Below, piece by piece: positions 28,077 to 37,165 of a stretch of DNA of 64,000 nt (position 1 is its first letter; each line of letters starts with the position of its first letter). Under the pieces are notes generated by a model. The model was not told the origin of the DNA, searched no databases, and saw nothing but the letters and a program-made list of their open reading frames with translations. Where the stretch lies: assembly GCF_011762225.1 (NCBI RefSeq), contig NZ_JAASQI010000001.1, positions 812,712 through 876,711 of the forward strand, read 5' to 3'. Source of the DNA: Pseudochelatococcus lubricantis (GTDB taxonomy: Bacteria; Pseudomonadota; Alphaproteobacteria; Rhizobiales; Beijerinckiaceae). The position numbers and the translations under genes are program-made.

Positions 28077-28556
28077 CGGTCGTGCTCCCCGTGCAGATAC
28101 ATCTACATCCTCTGCGGATACAGTCGATATAATGTGCCGTGCGGGCGATGGCCAGTGCATTTTCAGATGACGCCCGTTCCGACTCACGTCCGGAAGATAC
28201 CGGCAGGGATGTGCGGAAAATTTGCGTGTTCCGTCTGACGGCAGCATGACAGAACGGCGACGCCGTCGCGGAAACAGTATGGTGGCGGACGGCGCCGTTA
28301 ACCATAACTTGCCGTTAACCATAATAAATTATAATGATATATTTCCGGTGCGCCAAAAGCACGGACGGACGAGGGCCGCAGACCCGCCGGCCGGCGTTGT
28401 GCTTTTGCGCGCGATCGGATAGGTTGCGGGGCAGACGGCAAGCCGCCTGTCCGGCATCGGAAGTCACTGACCGGTTTTCCGCCTGTTTCGAGCCGCGGAT
28501 CGTTTAATTCGGAGCCACGGCACCCTATGGATTTCCTCAAGATACGGTACACGCCG
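28077..28556. promoter_or_regulatory. Divergent control region between zeta subunit and purC, with two TTAACCAT sites
   Basis: 480 bp without a convincing gene. Two direct copies of GCCGTTAACCATAA (28294-28307 and 28311-28324), 17 bp apart, each contain TTAACCAT, the CtrA half-site 8-mer, and lead into an A+T-rich tract (28321-28345) that could be a promoter. The 13-bp spacing between TTAA motifs is not the 7 bp of the usual CtrA site. Confidence 0.4.
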
Positions 28557-29324
28557 ATGAATCGCCGCCGTCGTATTTACGAGGGTAAGGCAAAGGTCCT
28601 CTATGAAGGGCCAGAGCCGGGAACCCTCATTCAGCACTTCAAGGACGACGCGACCGCCTTCAATGCCAAAAAGCATGAGGTGATCGATGGCAAGGGAGTG
28701 CTGAACAACCGCATTTCCGAATACATCTTCACCAAGCTCAACGAGATCGGCGTGCCGACGCACTTCATCCGGCGTCTGAACATGCGCGAACAGTTGATCC
28801 GCGAGGTCGAGATCATTCCGCTCGAAGTCGTCGTGCGCAACGTCGCGGCCGGCTCGCTGTCGACGCGGCTCGGCATCGAGGAGGGCACGCAGCTCCCCCG
28901 CTCGATCATTGAGTTCTACTACAAGAACGACGCGCTGAACGACCCGATGGTGTCGGAAGAGCACATCACGGCCTTCGGCTGGGCCACTCCGCAGGAGATT
29001 GACGACATCATGGCGCTCGCCATCCGTGTCAACGACTTCCTGACCGGCCTCTTCCTCGGCATCGGCATCCGCCTTGTCGACTTCAAGATGGAGACCGGCC
29101 GGCTGTGGGAAGGCGATATGATGCGCATCGTCGTCGCCGACGAGATTTCTCCTGATTCCTGCCGGCTGTGGGACGTCAAGTCCTCCGACAAGCTCGACAA
29201 GGACCGCTTCCGCCGCGACATGGGCGGCCTGGTTGAGGCCTATTCGGAAGTGGCGCGCCGGCTCGGCATCCTGGGTGAGAGCGAGAACCCCGCGCGCGGG
29301 GACTCCCCCCGCCTGGTGGAGTAG
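28557..29324 (+). CDS. purC: Phosphoribosylaminoimidazole-succinocarboxamide synthase
   Basis: Joins aspartate to CAIR to make SAICAR in de novo purine synthesis. The 255-aa product begins [19 protein letters not shown] (ATP-binding glycine-rich loop) and has [29 protein letters not shown] with the substrate site, [13 protein letters not shown] and [13 protein letters not shown]. The C-terminal extension after GILGE is typical of Rhizobiales. ATG at 28557 matches the conserved start; an in-frame ATG at 28527 has a GGAG 12 bp upstream and would add 10 residues. It opens the purCSQL cluster. Confidence 0.95.
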   Translation: MNRRRRIYEGKAKVLYEGPEPGTLIQHFKDDATAFNAKKHEVIDGKGVLNNRISEYIFTKLNEIGVPTHFIRRLNMREQLIREVEIIPLEVVVRNVAAGSLSTRLGIEEGTQLPRSIIEFYYKNDALNDPMVSEEHITAFGWATPQEIDDIMALAIRVNDFLTGLFLGIGIRLVDFKMETGRLWEGDMMRIVVADEISPDSCRLWDVKSSDKLDKDRFRRDMGGLVEAYSEVARRLGILGESENPARGDSPRLVE

Positions 29325-29472
29325 CACGCCGCGCCGGAAGGCGCGACGCGGAAGGATGGCGCGGCACGGTGTCACGTCCGCTACAGTTCCGCGGTGCTGG
29401 CAGCCGCGCGCGGATGGATTGCGCGGGACGAATGCCGCAGTGGATTGCGAACAGCATCAATATTGACTACAG

Positions 29473-29491
29473 CGGGGGCTTGAGGCCCCCG
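29473..29491. other. GC-rich stem-loop between purC and purS
   Basis: CGGGGGC (29473-29479), loop TTGAG, GCCCCCG (29485-29491). No T-run follows, so it is not a standard terminator; it may shape the purC-purS transcript or do nothing. Confidence 0.4.
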
Positions 29492-29559
29492 TTCGCGTAC
29501 CTATCTGCAAGAGACGGATCGCAGGGCGGAGGGGACCGCCGTTCGACAGGGAGCAAGCC

Positions 29560-29865
29560 ATGACCGCCGCAGAACACACCGCCCCGCAGAAGACGACCGC
29601 GCATGCCCCCGGCCATGCGCCGCGGGCGCGCGTGACGGTTACCCTCAAGAACGGGGTGCTCGATCCGCAGGGCAAGGCGATCGAAGGGGCGCTGGCCTCG
29701 CTCGGCATCGCGGGCATCGCCGGCGTGCGGCAGGGCAAGGTGTTCGACATCGCGCTCGCCGGAGCCGATCCGGAGCACGCGAGGGCGCTGCTCGGGGAAG
29801 CGTGCGAGAAGCTGCTCGCCAATACCGTGATCGAGAACTACAGCATCGAATTGTTGGACGCCTGA
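29560..29865 (+). CDS. purS: Phosphoribosylformylglycinamidine synthase subunit PurS
   Basis: A 101-aa subunit that links the amidotransferase PurQ and the synthetase PurL in the FGAM synthase complex. The recognisable core begins near residue 23: RVTVTLKNGVLDPQGKAIEGAL, then VRQGKVFDIALAG and NTVIENYSIEL. The first 22 residues (His, Ala, Pro-rich) are longer than the family norm, and no in-frame start within them is better. purQ starts 1 bp after the stop. Confidence 0.93.
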   Translation: MTAAEHTAPQKTTAHAPGHAPRARVTVTLKNGVLDPQGKAIEGALASLGIAGIAGVRQGKVFDIALAGADPEHARALLGEACEKLLANTVIENYSIELLDA

Positions 29866-29866
29866 C

Positions 29867-30550
29867 ATGAAAGCCGCCGTCATCATCTTCCCCGGCTCCA
29901 ATCGCGATGGCGATGTGGCGCAGGCGCTCGTTCAGGCTGGCGCGAGCGTGACCAAGGTTTGGCACGCCGACAGCAGCCTGCCCGCCGGCACCGATCTCGC
30001 CGTGCTGCCCGGCGGGTTTTCCTATGGCGACTATCTCCGCTGCGGCGCCATCGCCGCGCGCGCGCCAGTGATGGACGCGGTGCGCAGCCACGCGGCGGCG
30101 GGCCGGCTGGTGCTCGGCATCTGCAACGGCTTCCAGATCCTGTGTGAATCCGGCCTGCTGCCGGGCGTGCTGATGCGCAATGCCGGCCTGAATTTCATCT
30201 GCCGCCGCCAGTTCCTGCGCGTCGAGCGCAACGACACCGCCTTCACGCGCCGCTATGCGCAGGGGCAGGCCATCGACGTCGCGATCGCCCACGGCGAGGG
30301 CAACTTCGTCGCGGACGAGCGGACGCTGGCGCAGATCGAGGGCGACGGGCGCGTGGCGTTCCGCTACGCCGACCGCGCGGGCGCGGTGACGCCGCAGGCC
30401 AACCCGAACGGATCGCTGAACAACATCGCCGGCGTCTATTCCGAAAAGTTCAACGTCCTCGGCCTGATGCCGCATCCGGAGAACCTGATCGACGACCTCG
30501 TCGGCGGCACGGACGGCCGCGGGCTGTTCGAGAGCCTGTTGGCGGCGTGA
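29867..30550 (+). CDS. purQ: Phosphoribosylformylglycinamidine synthase subunit PurQ (glutaminase)
   Basis: A 227-aa class I glutamine amidotransferase that makes ammonia from glutamine for PurL. It has FPGSNRDGDVAQAL near the start, the nucleophile cysteine in LGICNGFQIL (about residue 86) and the His-x-Glu pair in MPHPEN near residue 204. It lies between purS (1 bp) and purL (78 bp), the order used by organisms with the three-part FGAM synthase. Confidence 0.95.
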   Translation: MKAAVIIFPGSNRDGDVAQALVQAGASVTKVWHADSSLPAGTDLAVLPGGFSYGDYLRCGAIAARAPVMDAVRSHAAAGRLVLGICNGFQILCESGLLPGVLMRNAGLNFICRRQFLRVERNDTAFTRRYAQGQAIDVAIAHGEGNFVADERTLAQIEGDGRVAFRYADRAGAVTPQANPNGSLNNIAGVYSEKFNVLGLMPHPENLIDDLVGGTDGRGLFESLLAA

Positions 30551-30628
30551 GCTTGTCCGTTTGTTGAGCAGGCTAACGTAACTTTCTGAAAAGTCGCGAT
30601 AATCGCGGCGTCACATTGTGAGCTTCCG

Positions 30629-32842
30629 ATGACCGCCAAAGAGCCGACCATCACCCCCGGGCTCGTCGCCGAGCATGGCCTGACGCCGGACGAATACACC
30701 CGTTTCAAGGAGCTGGTCGGCCGCGAACCGACCTTCACCGAACTCGGCATCGTGTCCGCGATGTGGAACGAGCATTGTTCCTACAAGTCCTCGCGCCTCC
30801 ATCTGCGGGGGCTGCCGACGCAGGCTCCGTGGGTGATCCAGGGGCCGGGCGAGAACGCGGGCATTATCGACATCGGCGACGGGCTCGCCTGCGTCTTCAA
30901 GATGGAAAGCCACAACCATCCTTCGTTCATCGAGCCCTACCAGGGTGCAACGACGGGTGTCGGCGGCATCCTGCGCGATGTGTTCACCATGGGCGCGCGG
31001 CCGGTCGCGGCGCTGAATTCGCTGCGTTTCGGCGCGCCGGAGCATCCGCGCACGCGCCATCTCGTCGCCGGGGTGGTGGCGGGTGTCGGCGGCTACGGCA
31101 ACTCCTTCGGCGTGCCGACGGTGGCGGGCTCGGTGGGCTTCCATACGCGCTATGACGGCAACATCCTCGTCAACGCCATGGCGGTGGGCATCGCGCGCGC
31201 GGACGGCATCTTCTACGCCGCGGCGGCGGGCGTCGGCAACCCCATCGTCTATCTCGGCTCCAAGACGGGCCGCGACGGCATCCACGGTGCGACGATGGCC
31301 TCGGCCGAGTTCGACGAGAACTCCGGCGAGAAGCGCCCCACCGTGCAGGTCGGCGACCCCTTCGCAGAGAAGCTGCTGCTTGAGGCCTGCCTCGAATTGA
31401 TGCAGACCGGCGCCGTCATCGCCATTCAGGACATGGGCGCGGCGGGGCTGACCTGCTCTGCGGTGGAGATGGGCGCCAAGGGCGGCCTCGGTGTGGAGCT
31501 GGATCTCGATGCCGTGCCCTGCCGCGAGGAAGGCATGACGGCCTACGAGATGATGCTCTCGGAAAGCCAGGAGCGCATGCTGATGGTGCTCGACCCCGCG
31601 CGGCAAGCCGAGGCCGAGGCCATCTTCCGCAAGTGGGGCCTGGACTTCGCCGTCGTCGGCCACACCACGGACACGCAGCGCTTCGTCGTGCGCCATAAAG
31701 GAGAGGTCAAGGCCGACCTGCCGATCCGTGAGCTCGGCGACGAGGCGCCGCTCTACGATCGGCCCTGGAACGAGCCTGTGCCGCAGCCGGTGCTCGACCC
31801 GGCGACGGTCGCCGCGCCCGTCTCAGACCTTGAGGCGCTGGAGCGGCTCCTCGGCACGCCGGACCTTGCGTCGAAGCGCTGGGTTTGGGAGCAGTACGAC
31901 CACCTCATCCTCGGCAACACGGTGCAGATCCCGGGCGGCGACGCGGCCATCGTACGTATCGGCGAAGGCCCCAAGGGGCTTGCGCTCACCACGGACGTGA
32001 CGCCCCGCTATTGCGAGGCCGATCCGGTGGCTGGCGGCCGGCAGGCTGTGGCCGAAACCTGGCGCAATATCACAGCCGTCGGCGGCAAGCCATTGGCAAT
32101 AACGGATAATCTGAACTTCGGCAACCCGGAGAAGCCCGACGTCATGGGCCAGTTCGTCGGTTGCCTGCGGGGTATTTCCGAGGCATGCGTCGCGCTCGAT
32201 TTCCCCATCGTTTCCGGCAACGTCTCGCTTTACAACGAGACGCAGGGCCGCTCCATCCTGCCCACGCCGACCATCGGCGGCGTTGGGCTCGTCGCGGATG
32301 TCTCGGTCCATGCCACGCTTGCCTTCAAGCGGCCGGGCGAGGCGATCCTGCTCGTTGGCGAGACGGCCGGCTGGCTCGGCCAGTCGGTCTACCTGCGCGA
32401 GATCGTGGGGCGTGAGGAAGGCGCGCCGCCGCCTGTCGATCTCGCCGTGGAACGGCGCAATGGCGATTTCGTGCGCGGCCTCATTCTCGACAAGCACGCC
32501 AGCGCCGTGCATGATCTGTCGGACGGCGGCCTGCTCGTGGCGGTCGCGGAAATGGCCATCGCCTCGGGCATCGGCGCGACGCTCGATGCCGCGCCGGCGG
32601 GTGTGCCAGCGCACGCCTTCTGGTTTGGCGAGGATCAGGCGCGCTATGTCGTCACAGTCGCGCAGGCGGATGTGGCTGCGGTGACGGCCGCGGCCCAGGC
32701 TGCTGGCGTGCCCCTGCGTCGGCTCGGCGCGACGGCGGACGAAGCGGCGTTGCAGATCGCGGGCGAAGGCTCCATATCGCTCGGGAGGCTGCATGCCCGG
32801 CATGAGGCGTGGCTTCCGGATTACATGAGTAAACCCGAATAA
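30629..32842 (+). CDS. purL: Phosphoribosylformylglycinamidine synthase subunit PurL
   Basis: A 737-aa ATP-dependent subunit (small PurL) of FGAM synthase. It has [12 protein letters not shown] with the active-site histidine, [33 protein letters not shown], the second half GNVSLYNET and [16 protein letters not shown]. The fused amidotransferase domain of the E. coli enzyme is absent, as expected when purS and purQ are separate. bolA follows 25 bp later, and purL-bolA-grxD is a frequent Alphaproteobacterial order. Confidence 0.96.
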   Translation: MTAKEPTITPGLVAEHGLTPDEYTRFKELVGREPTFTELGIVSAMWNEHCSYKSSRLHLRGLPTQAPWVIQGPGENAGIIDIGDGLACVFKMESHNHPSFIEPYQGATTGVGGILRDVFTMGARPVAALNSLRFGAPEHPRTRHLVAGVVAGVGGYGNSFGVPTVAGSVGFHTRYDGNILVNAMAVGIARADGIFYAAAAGVGNPIVYLGSKTGRDGIHGATMASAEFDENSGEKRPTVQVGDPFAEKLLLEACLELMQTGAVIAIQDMGAAGLTCSAVEMGAKGGLGVELDLDAVPCREEGMTAYEMMLSESQERMLMVLDPARQAEAEAIFRKWGLDFAVVGHTTDTQRFVVRHKGEVKADLPIRELGDEAPLYDRPWNEPVPQPVLDPATVAAPVSDLEALERLLGTPDLASKRWVWEQYDHLILGNTVQIPGGDAAIVRIGEGPKGLALTTDVTPRYCEADPVAGGRQAVAETWRNITAVGGKPLAITDNLNFGNPEKPDVMGQFVGCLRGISEACVALDFPIVSGNVSLYNETQGRSILPTPTIGGVGLVADVSVHATLAFKRPGEAILLVGETAGWLGQSVYLREIVGREEGAPPPVDLAVERRNGDFVRGLILDKHASAVHDLSDGGLLVAVAEMAIASGIGATLDAAPAGVPAHAFWFGEDQARYVVTVAQADVAAVTAAAQAAGVPLRRLGATADEAALQIAGEGSISLGRLHARHEAWLPDYMSKPE

Positions 32843-32867
32843 CGATTTGAATCCAGAGGAATTTTCA

Positions 32868-33104
32868 ATGGCAATGGAAGCAGCAGAGATTGAGGCTCTC
32901 ATCAAGGCCGCCATTCCCGATGCTTTCGTGGAGATCCGCGATCTGGCCGGCGACGGTGATCATTATGCCGCAACCGTGATCTCGCCATCGTTCGCCGGCA
33001 AGTCGCGCGTCCAGCAGCATCAGCTCGTCTACGCCGCGCTTCAGGGCCGCATGGGCGGCGCGCTGCATGCTCTTGCGCTCACCACCGGAACGCAGCAGGA
33101 TTAA
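32868..33104 (+). CDS. BolA family protein
   Basis: A 78-aa BolA-fold protein. The core has VEIRDLAGDGDHYAATVIS, then the strongly conserved SFAGKSRVQQHQLVYAAL. BolA proteins pair with monothiol glutaredoxins and coordinate a shared Fe-S cluster; the next gene encodes that partner. AGAGGA at 32855-32860 supports the ATG at 32868, seven residues inside the longest open frame. Confidence 0.92.
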   Translation: MAMEAAEIEALIKAAIPDAFVEIRDLAGDGDHYAATVISPSFAGKSRVQQHQLVYAALQGRMGGALHALALTTGTQQD

Positions 33105-33151
33105 TATCTGGCGCCGATTGCGCCGCAGTGCTTCACAAGGAAGTTTCGAAC

Positions 33152-33484
33152 ATGTCCGACGTACTTGCGTTCATCGACAACGAGGTCAAGTCCAACGACG
33201 TCGTGCTTTTCATGAAGGGCACGCCGGATTTCCCGATGTGCGGGTTTTCCGGACAGGTGGTGAAGATTCTCGATTACGTTGGTGTGTCCTACAAGGGCAT
33301 CAACGTGCTGGAGAGCGACGACATGCGCCAGGGCATCAAGGAATATGCCAACTGGCCGACGATCCCGCAGCTCTACATCAAGGGCGAGTTCGTCGGAGGC
33401 GCGGATATCGTGCGCGAGCTGTTCCAGGAAGGCGAGCTGCAGAAGATCCTTGCCGACAACGGCATCGAGGTCGCCGCCGAATAG
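33152..33484 (+). CDS. grxD: Monothiol glutaredoxin, Grx4 type
   Basis: A 110-aa CGFS glutaredoxin. The active site is FPMCGFSGQ, with KGTPDFP before it and WPTIPQLYIKGEFVGG, the glutathione-binding loop. CGFS proteins move and sense [2Fe-2S] clusters instead of reducing disulfides, often in complex with BolA, which is encoded 47 bp upstream. An earlier in-frame codon at 33128 would add eight residues; the ATG at 33152 fits the family start MSDVLAFID. Confidence 0.95.
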   Translation: MSDVLAFIDNEVKSNDVVLFMKGTPDFPMCGFSGQVVKILDYVGVSYKGINVLESDDMRQGIKEYANWPTIPQLYIKGEFVGGADIVRELFQEGELQKILADNGIEVAAE

Positions 33485-33502
33485 GCCCGGGAGCCGGCGG
33501 CC

Positions 33503-34132
33503 TCAGCCGCCGATCGCCGCCCTGATCAGGGCTACCGCGTCGTTCGAGGCCCATTCCGCCGCGCCGGCGAGATGCCCCAACGCGCAGCCGTCCCGGTCGA
33601 CAAGCACGGTCGTCGGCATACCAAATGCCTTGCCGTCCGCGCGCAGCGTCTGGAAGATTTTCGCTTTCGGATCGCTGTAGGGCGTGAGGCTGTCGATGCC
33701 GTTGTCCTTCAGCCATTGCATGGCTTTCTGCGGCTCACGGGTATCGATGTTCACGGCCACGACCTCGAAATCGCTCCCGCCCAGCTTTTTCTGCAAGGCG
33801 TTGAGGGCCGGCATCTCCGCCCGGCACGGCACGCACCACGTCGCCCACAGGTTGAGCAGAACGGTGCGGCCGCGGAAATCGGCGAGGGACAGCGGCTTTC
33901 CGTCCGCCGACAGGAAGGTGAGTTCGGTAAGCGGCGCCGCGCGATTCTCCACCTGGACGGCGGCGACTTCGCCGGTCGCCAAGGGTTTCAGGCGCGTGAG
34001 CACCTCTGCCGAGGCCGGGCAGGTGCCGCCCGGCGCGCCGCCCCCCCGGTAGGCGCGGATGCCGATGACGCCGCCGACGATGACGAGCGCCACGGCGCCG
34101 GTGACGGCGAGGCGGCGAAACGAAACACTCAT
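33503..34132 (-). CDS. TlpA-like membrane-anchored thiol-disulfide oxidoreductase
   Basis: A 209-aa protein with an N-terminal transmembrane anchor (AVTGAVALVIVGGVIGI) and a periplasmic thioredoxin fold. The active site is WATWCVPCRAEMP, typical of TlpA/ResA; the cis-proline lies in FGMPTTVLVD. TlpA-type proteins reduce cysteines needed for cytochrome oxidase copper centres or cytochrome c assembly. A longer open frame upstream is possible, but ATG 34132 places the membrane segment right after a short basic tail. The gene order thioredoxin (minus), lptM-like, lysA is known in Rhizobiales. Confidence 0.87.
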   Translation of the reverse strand: MSVSFRRLAVTGAVALVIVGGVIGIRAYRGGGAPGGTCPASAEVLTRLKPLATGEVAAVQVENRAAPLTELTFLSADGKPLSLADFRGRTVLLNLWATWCVPCRAEMPALNALQKKLGGSDFEVVAVNIDTREPQKAMQWLKDNGIDSLTPYSDPKAKIFQTLRADGKAFGMPTTVLVDRDGCALGHLAGAAEWASNDAVALIRAAIGG

Positions 34133-34353
34133 GTTGGACCTATACGCTGCAAAGGGACATTCCCGGCGTTCGCGCCGCGCCGACCCGGCAGGGACAAGGT
34201 AAGCCATTGCGCGGCGATCTCAACCCGCCCGTGCGTGTGCGTGATCGCATCTGCGTGATCGCGGCGGCGCGATCTCCCGCGCGAGAATGCGAAACAGGGC
34301 TCGAATTGTCGCGTCAGTCGGTTATAGTGCGCCCGCTTCATGGAGGTTTGCCC

Positions 34354-34611
34354 GTGCTCCGTTCCCCTGTGCTCCGTTTTCGCCTGAAATCTTCCCGCAA
34401 TGCGGCGTTCCGCCTCTGCCTTGCCGTGGCCGTGTGCGCGGCGGTCGCGGGCTGCGGAAGGCGGGGCGGGCTGGAATATCCCGTGGACCCGAACGATCCG
34501 CAAATCCGCGATTCGGGTCAGCGTGTCCACTCGTCGGGGCGCGAGGGGCAGAAGGTGATCCGCGGCTATGTGACGCCGGACAAGAAATTCATCCTCGATC
34601 CGCTGCTCTGA
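34354..34611 (+). CDS. LptM-like small lipoprotein
   Basis: An 85-aa protein. The start is GTG at 34354, seven bases after GGAGG. A hydrophobic signal ends in the lipobox AAVAGC at about residues 28-33, and the mature part GRRGGLEYPVDPNDPQI matches the small lipoproteins encoded before lysA in Rhizobiales; E. coli LptM (YifL) has the same place next to dapF/lysA. LptM helps LptD oxidative maturation. The assignment rests on size, lipobox and gene order. Confidence 0.75.
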   Translation: MLRSPVLRFRLKSSRNAAFRLCLAVAVCAAVAGCGRRGGLEYPVDPNDPQIRDSGQRVHSSGREGQKVIRGYVTPDKKFILDPLL

Positions 34612-34656
34612 CCGCCGCCATTTCCTGACGCAGACGTTTTCATTCCGGGCGACGCC

Positions 34657-35931
34657 ATGCACCATTTTTCCTATGTCGACGGCCTCATGCAGGCCGAGGA
34701 TGTCGATCTGACGGCGCTTGCCGGCGAGGTCGGCACGCCGTTCTACTGCTATTCCACCGCCACCGTCGAACGCCACTACCGCGTGTTCGCGGAAGCCTTC
34801 GCGGATGTGCCGGCGCTGGTGTGCTTCGCCGTGAAGGCCAATTCCAACCAGGCGGTGATTGCCACGCTCGCCCGGCAGGGCGCCGGGGTAGACATCGTGT
34901 CGCAGGGCGAACTGCGCCGGGCGCTCGCGGCGGGTGTGCCGGGAGAGCGCATCGTGTTTTCGGGCGTCGCCAAGACGCGCGAGGAGATGGCGGCGGGGCT
35001 GAAGGCGGGCATCCTGTGCTTCAACGTCGAATCGGAGCCCGAGCTTGAGGCGCTGTCGGAAGTCGCCGTCTCGCTGGGCGTGAAGGCGCCCGTCTCGGTG
35101 CGCGTCAACCCGGATGTGGACGCGCTGACGCACGCCAAGATTTCCACCGGCAAGTCGGAGAACAAGTTCGGCATTCCGCTGTCGCACGCGCGCGCCGTCT
35201 ATGCCCGCGCGGCCGCGCTGCCGGGCATCACGGTGACCGGCGTCGACATGCACATCGGCAGCCAGATCACGGATCTCGCGCCCTTCGACAACGCCACGGC
35301 GCTGATCGTGGAACTGGCGCGCGACCTGCTGGCGCAGGGCCACAGGCTGGACCACGTCGACCTCGGCGGCGGCCTCGGCATTCCCTACCATGAGGATGCA
35401 GAGCCGCCGCCGCTGCCCTCCGCCTACGCCGATATCGTCAAGCGCCACACGCGCGGTCTCGGCCTGAAGCTGGTGTTCGAGGTCGGCCGCATGATCGTCG
35501 GCAACGCCGGCATCCTGGTGACGAAGGTCATCTACGTGAAGCAGGGCGAGGGGCGCATCTTCGTCATCGTCGACGCGGGCATGAACGACCTCATCCGCCC
35601 GACGCTCTACGAGGCCTATCACACGGTGAAGCCCGTGCGGGAGCCGGCGCCCGGCACGCCGCGCATCGTGGCCGATGTCGTGGGGCCGGTCTGCGAAAGC
35701 GGCGACTATCTGGCGCTGCAGCGCGCCCTGCCGGCGGTCGCGCCCGGCGATCTGCTGGCGGTGATGACAGCTGGCGCCTACGGAGCGACGCAGTCGAGCA
35801 CCTACAACAGCCGCCTGCTGGTCCCGGAGGTGCTGGTGAACGGCGCGCGGGCGGCGGTGGTGCGCCCGCGCCCGACCTACGACGACCTGATCGGCCTCGA
35901 CCGCGTGCCGGACTGGCTGAGGGGGAAGTAA
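34657..35931 (+). CDS. lysA: Diaminopimelate decarboxylase
   Basis: A 424-aa PLP enzyme (fold III) that makes L-lysine from meso-diaminopimelate. The PLP lysine is in CFAVKANSNQAV (about residue 62). SVRVNPDVDALTHAKISTG, GKSENKFGI, HIGSQITD, LGGGLGIPY and the second-subunit cysteine motif PVCESGDYLA are all present. It lies 45 bp after the lptM-like gene and is convergent with hemF, whose stop is only 6 bp away, so no separate terminator fits between them. Confidence 0.96.
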   Translation: MHHFSYVDGLMQAEDVDLTALAGEVGTPFYCYSTATVERHYRVFAEAFADVPALVCFAVKANSNQAVIATLARQGAGVDIVSQGELRRALAAGVPGERIVFSGVAKTREEMAAGLKAGILCFNVESEPELEALSEVAVSLGVKAPVSVRVNPDVDALTHAKISTGKSENKFGIPLSHARAVYARAAALPGITVTGVDMHIGSQITDLAPFDNATALIVELARDLLAQGHRLDHVDLGGGLGIPYHEDAEPPPLPSAYADIVKRHTRGLGLKLVFEVGRMIVGNAGILVTKVIYVKQGEGRIFVIVDAGMNDLIRPTLYEAYHTVKPVREPAPGTPRIVADVVGPVCESGDYLALQRALPAVAPGDLLAVMTAGAYGATQSSTYNSRLLVPEVLVNGARAAVVRPRPTYDDLIGLDRVPDWLRGK

Positions 35932-35937
35932 GCCCCG

Positions 35938-36834
35938 TTACGGCCAGCGCACCCTCGGCGGCAGCGACGACAGGATGGACTTGACGTTGCCGCCGGTCTT
36001 CAGGCCGAAGATGGTGCCGCGGTCGTGGAGCAGGTTGAACTCGGCGTAACGTCCGCGCCGCACCTCCTGCTCGAAGACGTCGGCTGCGGTCCACGGTGTC
36101 GGCAGGTTGGCGCGCACGATTGCGGGATAGACGGCGCGGAACGCTTCGCCAACCGCCTGGGTGAAGGCGAGGTCGGCCTCCGCGTCGCCGGACCAGTGAT
36201 GGTCGTAGAAGATGCCGCCGATGCCGCGCGGTTCGTCGCGGTGCGGCAGATAGAAGTAACTGTCGCACCACTCCCTGTATTTCCCGTAGGGAGCGACTGC
36301 CGCGTGCGCGTCGCACACCGCGCGCATGGCGGCGTGGAAGCGGATGGCGTCCGGGTCGTCCTGCGCGCGCCGCCTGTCGAGCACGGGGGTAAGGTCCGCG
36401 CCGCCGCCGAACCAGGCTTTCGTGGTGACGACCAGGCGCGTGTTCATGTGCACGGTCGGCACGTTCGGGTTCCACGGATGGGCGATGAGGGAGATGCCGG
36501 AGGCCCAGAAGCGCGGGTCCTCGGCGGCGCCGGGTATCTGGGCCCGGAACTCGGGCGAGAACTCGCCGAACACGGTAGAGACATGGACGCCCACCTTCTC
36601 CAGCACGCGCCCGTGCATCAGCGACATCACGCCGCCGCCGCCCGCCGTGCCATCGCTGCCCTTCCGCTCCCACACCTCGCGCGCGAAGCGGCCGGGCTCG
36701 CCGTGGCCGGGAAAGAAGGGGCCGGCCGCCTCGTCCTCCAGCGCCTCGAAGTCGGCGCAGATGCGGTCGCGCAGGGTCGAGAACCACGCGCTGGCGCGTG
36801 CCTTGAGGTCGTCCAGATTGGCGGGCAAAGCCAT
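35938..36834 (-). CDS. hemF: Coproporphyrinogen III oxidase, oxygen-dependent
   Basis: A 298-aa enzyme that decarboxylates coproporphyrinogen III with O2 in heme synthesis. It has [16 protein letters not shown], the conserved [12 protein letters not shown], the signature [20 protein letters not shown] with [15 protein letters not shown], and the C-terminal [18 protein letters not shown]. The ATG at 36834 gives the family length; upstream in-frame starts exist (for example 36894). Requirement for oxygen implies an aerobic lifestyle, although an HemN copy may lie elsewhere. Confidence 0.95.
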   Translation of the reverse strand: MALPANLDDLKARASAWFSTLRDRICADFEALEDEAAGPFFPGHGEPGRFAREVWERKGSDGTAGGGGVMSLMHGRVLEKVGVHVSTVFGEFSPEFRAQIPGAAEDPRFWASGISLIAHPWNPNVPTVHMNTRLVVTTKAWFGGGADLTPVLDRRRAQDDPDAIRFHAAMRAVCDAHAAVAPYGKYREWCDSYFYLPHRDEPRGIGGIFYDHHWSGDAEADLAFTQAVGEAFRAVYPAIVRANLPTPWTAADVFEQEVRRGRYAEFNLLHDRGTIFGLKTGGNVKSILSSLPPRVRWP

Positions 36835-37165
36835 GGTGCGAGTGTGTCCCTTGTCGAAAGCCGAACGTGCGGCACCGCACGCCTGATACGCCATCGCGCC
36901 CCCCGCGCATAGGCCCGGCGCGCGTGATCGGGCATTTTGGGGCGCGGGGAACGATGATAGCCGGCTATGGCATAAAACCGGAAAACGGGCGCCGTTTTCC
37001 GGACGAATTTGATGAATAAACAATGAGATAGGGTAAAATGGCGATTCAGATTCGGTGCATTTTGCTCTATACGGCATGCGATCGCGGGGGCCGTGTGTGT
37101 TCGGCCTGTTTCCGCCGGGCCGGAAACAGGCAGTGCGGCGGCCTCCGCCGCGACAGGAGATGACG
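36835..37165. other. Divergent intergenic region hemF / ABC exporter with a perfect stem-loop
   Basis: 331 bp without a gene. CCGGAAAACGG (36978-36988), a 3-base loop, and CCGTTTTCCGG (36992-37002) form a perfect 11-bp hairpin. It is placed between two divergent promoters, so it could be an operator or a dispersed repeat. No clear -35/-10 was identified. Confidence 0.45.

Noticed and set aside
36990-37025. FNR-type binding site upstream of the ABC exporter
   Set aside because: TTGATGAATAAACAA only resembles TTGAT-N4-ATCAA and has the wrong spacing by one base.
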